The notes under the pieces were generated by a model. The model was not told the origin of the DNA and made no database searches. It saw only the letters and a list, made by a program, of their open reading frames with translations. 6,760 nt of DNA from Bacillota bacterium (GTDB taxonomy: Bacteria > Bacillota > Clostridia > Peptostreptococcales > Acidaminobacteraceae). This document shows, piece after piece, positions 4,497 through 6,760 of the stretch. The stretch spans positions 1-6,760 of the forward strand of contig JAUMXJ010000015.1 of assembly GCA_030529205.1 (NCBI GenBank), given 5' to 3'. The position numbers and the translations under genes are program-made. Position 1 is the stretch's first letter. Each line of letters starts with the position of its first letter.

Positions 4497-5867
4497 ATGA
4501 AAATTGTTATTGTGGGAAACGGGAAAGTCGGACACACCCTTGCGGGCATGCTCTCGCGGGAGGGACATGATATCGTCGTCATCGATTCAAGCTCGGAGAG
4601 CTTCAGAACGCTCGAAGCGGATCATGACGTCATCTATCTGCAGGGAAGTGCTTTGAGTTACGAGCTTCAGAAGCAGGCGGGAGTCGGGGAGGCGGATGTC
4701 TTAATCGCGGTCACTTCGACCGATGAAGTCAATGTTCTCTGCTGTCTGATTGCCAGAAAACTTGGCGCAAAGAATACCATTGCGCGCGTAAGAGATCCGG
4801 AATTTGAAAATCAGTTACATATATTTAAGAACGAGTTGGGGCTCAGTCAGAGCGTGAACCCGGAGAAGAATACCGCAACGGAGATTACGAGAATTCTCCA
4901 CAATCCGAATGCGCTGAAAATCGATTCTTTTGCGGGCGGAAGGATTGAGATGGTAGAACTCAAAATCTCCGAAGAATGTCCGCTGGCGGGAAGAAAAATC
5001 AAGGATTTCCATATCAAGGGACTGACAAATTTTATGATTTGTGCGGTTGAGCGGGAAAATGAAGTCTATATCCCGAACGGAGATTTTGTGGTCGAATCCG
5101 GTGATAAGGTCCATGTGTCGGTTGAAACGGATAAGCTCAGTATGCTTTTTAGAGGTTTTAAAATGGATATAAAACCGCTGAAAAACATCCTGATTGTCGG
5201 AGGCGGTAAGATCTCTTACTACCTTTCCAAAATGCTGATTGAGAACCATATGAATGTCACCATCATCGAAAAGAACGAGGAGAGATGCAAGTTTTTATCC
5301 AGTCAGTTTGACAATCTGAAAGTGGTTTTCGGCGACGCGTCAAAAGAGAGCACCTTGGCGGATGTGGATTTTAAGAATACCGATGCGTTTGTCGCATTGA
5401 CCAATATTGACGAGGAAAATCTTGTTATGTCCCTGTATGCGGGATATCATAAATGCCGCAAGGTCATCACCAAGGTCAACCGCCTTTCCTACCTGGATGC
5501 CTTTCAAGGGACGGCGATCGACACCGTCATCAGTCCGAAAATGCTCGTCTCACAGGAGATGCTGAAAATGGTGCGAGCGATTGCAGCCAGCGGCGAGAGC
5601 AGCATTCGGGCGCTTTACAAAATCGGAGATATCGCTCTGGAAGAAAATTCGGCGGAGGCGCTCGAGTTTGAAGCGTTGGAAGACACCAAGTACCTCGGGG
5701 TGCCGCTTATGGATCTTCCGATTAAAAAGAATATTCTTCTGGTTTGTATCAGCAGGAAAAACAAGACCATTATTCCAAAGGGAGCCGATTGCATCAAGAA
5801 AGGCGACATTGTCGTGCTTGTGACGAAGGATCGAATCATCAACTCCCTCAATGAAATTTTTGCTTAG
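4497..5867 (+). CDS. trkA: Trk/Ktr potassium uptake protein TrkA (two RCK domains)
   Basis: This is a 456-residue cytosolic regulatory subunit, full length for a two-domain TrkA. The first Rossmann fold starts at the N-terminus with GNGKVG (7-12) and an acidic residue ending strand 2 (D30), which binds the nucleotide ribose; its C-terminal RCK subdomain covers about 143-219. The second copy starts at ILIVGGGKIS (231-240) with E258 as the acidic residue, and its RCK-C subdomain is about 370-450. The last Gly of the second GxGxxG is Ser, which may weaken nucleotide binding there. TrkA forms the gating ring of TrkH and controls K+ uptake in response to NAD(H)/ATP/ADP, as known for the family. 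The start is unambiguous because the Rossmann strand begins at residue 2 and an in-frame stop lies 21 bp upstream. The gene appears to be transcribed leaderless from the TATAAT at 4485 and is followed 10 bp later by trkH. Confidence 0.96.
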   Translation: MKIVIVGNGKVGHTLAGMLSREGHDIVVIDSSSESFRTLEADHDVIYLQGSALSYELQKQAGVGEADVLIAVTSTDEVNVLCCLIARKLGAKNTIARVRDPEFENQLHIFKNELGLSQSVNPEKNTATEITRILHNPNALKIDSFAGGRIEMVELKISEECPLAGRKIKDFHIKGLTNFMICAVERENEVYIPNGDFVVESGDKVHVSVETDKLSMLFRGFKMDIKPLKNILIVGGGKISYYLSKMLIENHMNVTIIEKNEERCKFLSSQFDNLKVVFGDASKESTLADVDFKNTDAFVALTNIDEENLVMSLYAGYHKCRKVITKVNRLSYLDAFQGTAIDTVISPKMLVSQEMLKMVRAIAASGESSIRALYKIGDIALEENSAEALEFEALEDTKYLGVPLMDLPIKKNILLVCISRKNKTIIPKGADCIKKGDIVVLVTKDRIINSLNEIFA

Positions 5868-5877
5868 GTGAAACGGC

Positions 5878-6760
5878 ATGAACTATAGATTTATTTTACA
5901 AACGCTCGGAAAGGCGATTTTGATCGAGGCGGGGGCATTGATGAGTGCGCTTGCCGTCGCGTTCTACTATGGAGAAGAGACTTATCAGGCTTTCGCCGTG
6001 ACGATTTTTCTCCTGTTCTGTATCGGCGGGGCGATGGTATCCGTAAAACTGAAGGAAAAGCAGGTGCGTCCTCTGGACGGTCTGGTGGTCGTTTCTCTCT
6101 GTTGGATTTCGCTTACTTTTCTCGGTGCCATTCCGTTCATGCTCACCGGGTCGATTCCGTCTCTTGCGGATGCATTTTTTGAAACCGCCTCGGGATTGAC
6201 GACCACGGGAGCGAGTATTATCGAGGATTATTCGGTCTTCGGACGAGCGGAGCTTTATTGGCGCAGTCTCACGAACTGGATCGGCGGCATGGGGGTTATC
6301 GTGCTGCTCCTCACCCTCAGCAACAAGGGGGGGAAGGGTGTCCTGCACGTCCTCAGGGCGGAAGTTCCGGGACCGACCGTCGAAAAAATCGTTCCCAAAA
6401 TGCGAAAGACGGCGATTATTCTATACAAAATATACATTTTTATCACGCTTGCGGAGGTTCTTTCTCTGTGCGTGGCCGGTCTCAGTTTTTATGAGAGTCT
6501 CGTGCTCTCGTTCGCCACAGCCGGCACGGGCGGCTTTACCATAACTGCCCTCAGCGTGGGCGCATATAGTCCCGCTGTGCACTGGATTGTCGGAACCTTT
6601 ATGATTATTTTCGGCATCAATTTTTCCGTGTATTTCTACATCATACTCGGAAAATTCGGCAAAGTATTCAAGCATGAGGAGACAAGGGCGTTTTTGACGA
6701 TTGTCTTTCTTTCCGTTGTACTCATTGCCTTCAATATCGCGCCGCTCTACGGAAATTGGT
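5878..6760 (+). CDS. trkH: Trk/Ktr potassium uptake channel subunit TrkH, 5' part (3' end outside window)
   Basis: An open frame from ATG 5878 runs to the right edge; 294 complete codons are visible of a family usually near 450-490 residues. AGGTGA (5866-5871), which overlaps the trkA stop, is its ribosome site. The N-terminus (MNYRFILQTLGKAILIEAGALM) begins a hydrophobic, polytopic inner-membrane protein. Selectivity-filter segments are visible: TTTGA (108-112, after ETASGL) in the first P-loop and TAGTGGF (214-220) in the second, with their key glycines. The motif YWRSLTNWIGGMG (127-139) after the first pore loop is diagnostic for TrkH/TrkG/KtrB. The protein forms the K+-conducting dimer gated by the TrkA ring. 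The remaining two pore repeats are beyond the window. No frameshift is seen in the visible part. It is in one operon with trkA. Confidence 0.95.
   Translation, partial: MNYRFILQTLGKAILIEAGALMSALAVAFYYGEETYQAFAVTIFLLFCIGGAMVSVKLKEKQVRPLDGLVVVSLCWISLTFLGAIPFMLTGSIPSLADAFFETASGLTTTGASIIEDYSVFGRAELYWRSLTNWIGGMGVIVLLLTLSNKGGKGVLHVLRAEVPGPTVEKIVPKMRKTAIILYKIYIFITLAEVLSLCVAGLSFYESLVLSFATAGTGGFTITALSVGAYSPAVHWIVGTFMIIFGINFSVYFYIILGKFGKVFKHEETRAFLTIVFLSVVLIAFNIAPLYGNW

Noticed and set aside
5896..6675. Several - strand frames opposite trkH
   Set aside because: The + strand frame carries clear TrkH filter and WIGGMG motifs and is open to the edge; the antisense frames have no recognisable features.

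Overview
The window looks like chromosomal DNA of an anaerobic, Gram-positive Firmicute (Clostridia/Tissierellia-like). This is inferred from purine-rich Shine-Dalgarno sites, a DUF1576-type membrane protein, a TPR-GAF-GGDEF regulator and a two-domain TrkA followed by TrkH. I cannot name a genus. No phage, insertion sequence, CRISPR, rRNA or tRNA is visible. The DNA is neither strongly AT- nor GC-rich, and coding density is high.

Layout: (1) At the left edge is the 3' end of a glutathione-peroxidase-family gene, ending at 343. (2) A 92-bp gap holds a perfect 16-bp direct repeat with a palindromic core. (3) From 436 to 2651 on the + strand lies what was evidently one gene for a cytosolic TPR + GAF + GGDEF diguanylate cyclase. 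It is now split into two reading frames, because about 25 bp are missing exactly where the conserved D-x-LTGLxNRR segment at the front of the GGDEF domain belongs. A perfect 9-bp inverted repeat sits on the junction. (4) Converging from the other side, on the - strand, are a DUF1576-like polytopic membrane protein (4369-3053) and a small acidic protein of unknown function (3005-2664). (5) A 127-bp divergent intergenic region (4370-4496) carries two back-to-back extended -10 promoters inside a 17-bp imperfect inverted repeat. (6) On the + strand, trkA (4497-5867) is followed 10 bp later by trkH, which runs off the right edge; together they encode a Trk/Ktr-type potassium uptake system.

Functional links: TrkA is the cytosolic NAD(H)/nucleotide-binding gate of the TrkH channel, and the two are surely co-transcribed. 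The divergent DUF1576 operon shares its promoter region with trkAH, so joint control and a link to ion or osmotic homeostasis are possible but unproven. The trkA promoter sits so close to its ATG that the mRNA is predicted to be leaderless. The most notable observations are the broken diguanylate cyclase with its hairpin-associated lesion, the mirrored divergent promoters with leaderless trkA, and the DUF1576/small-protein pair next to trkAH.
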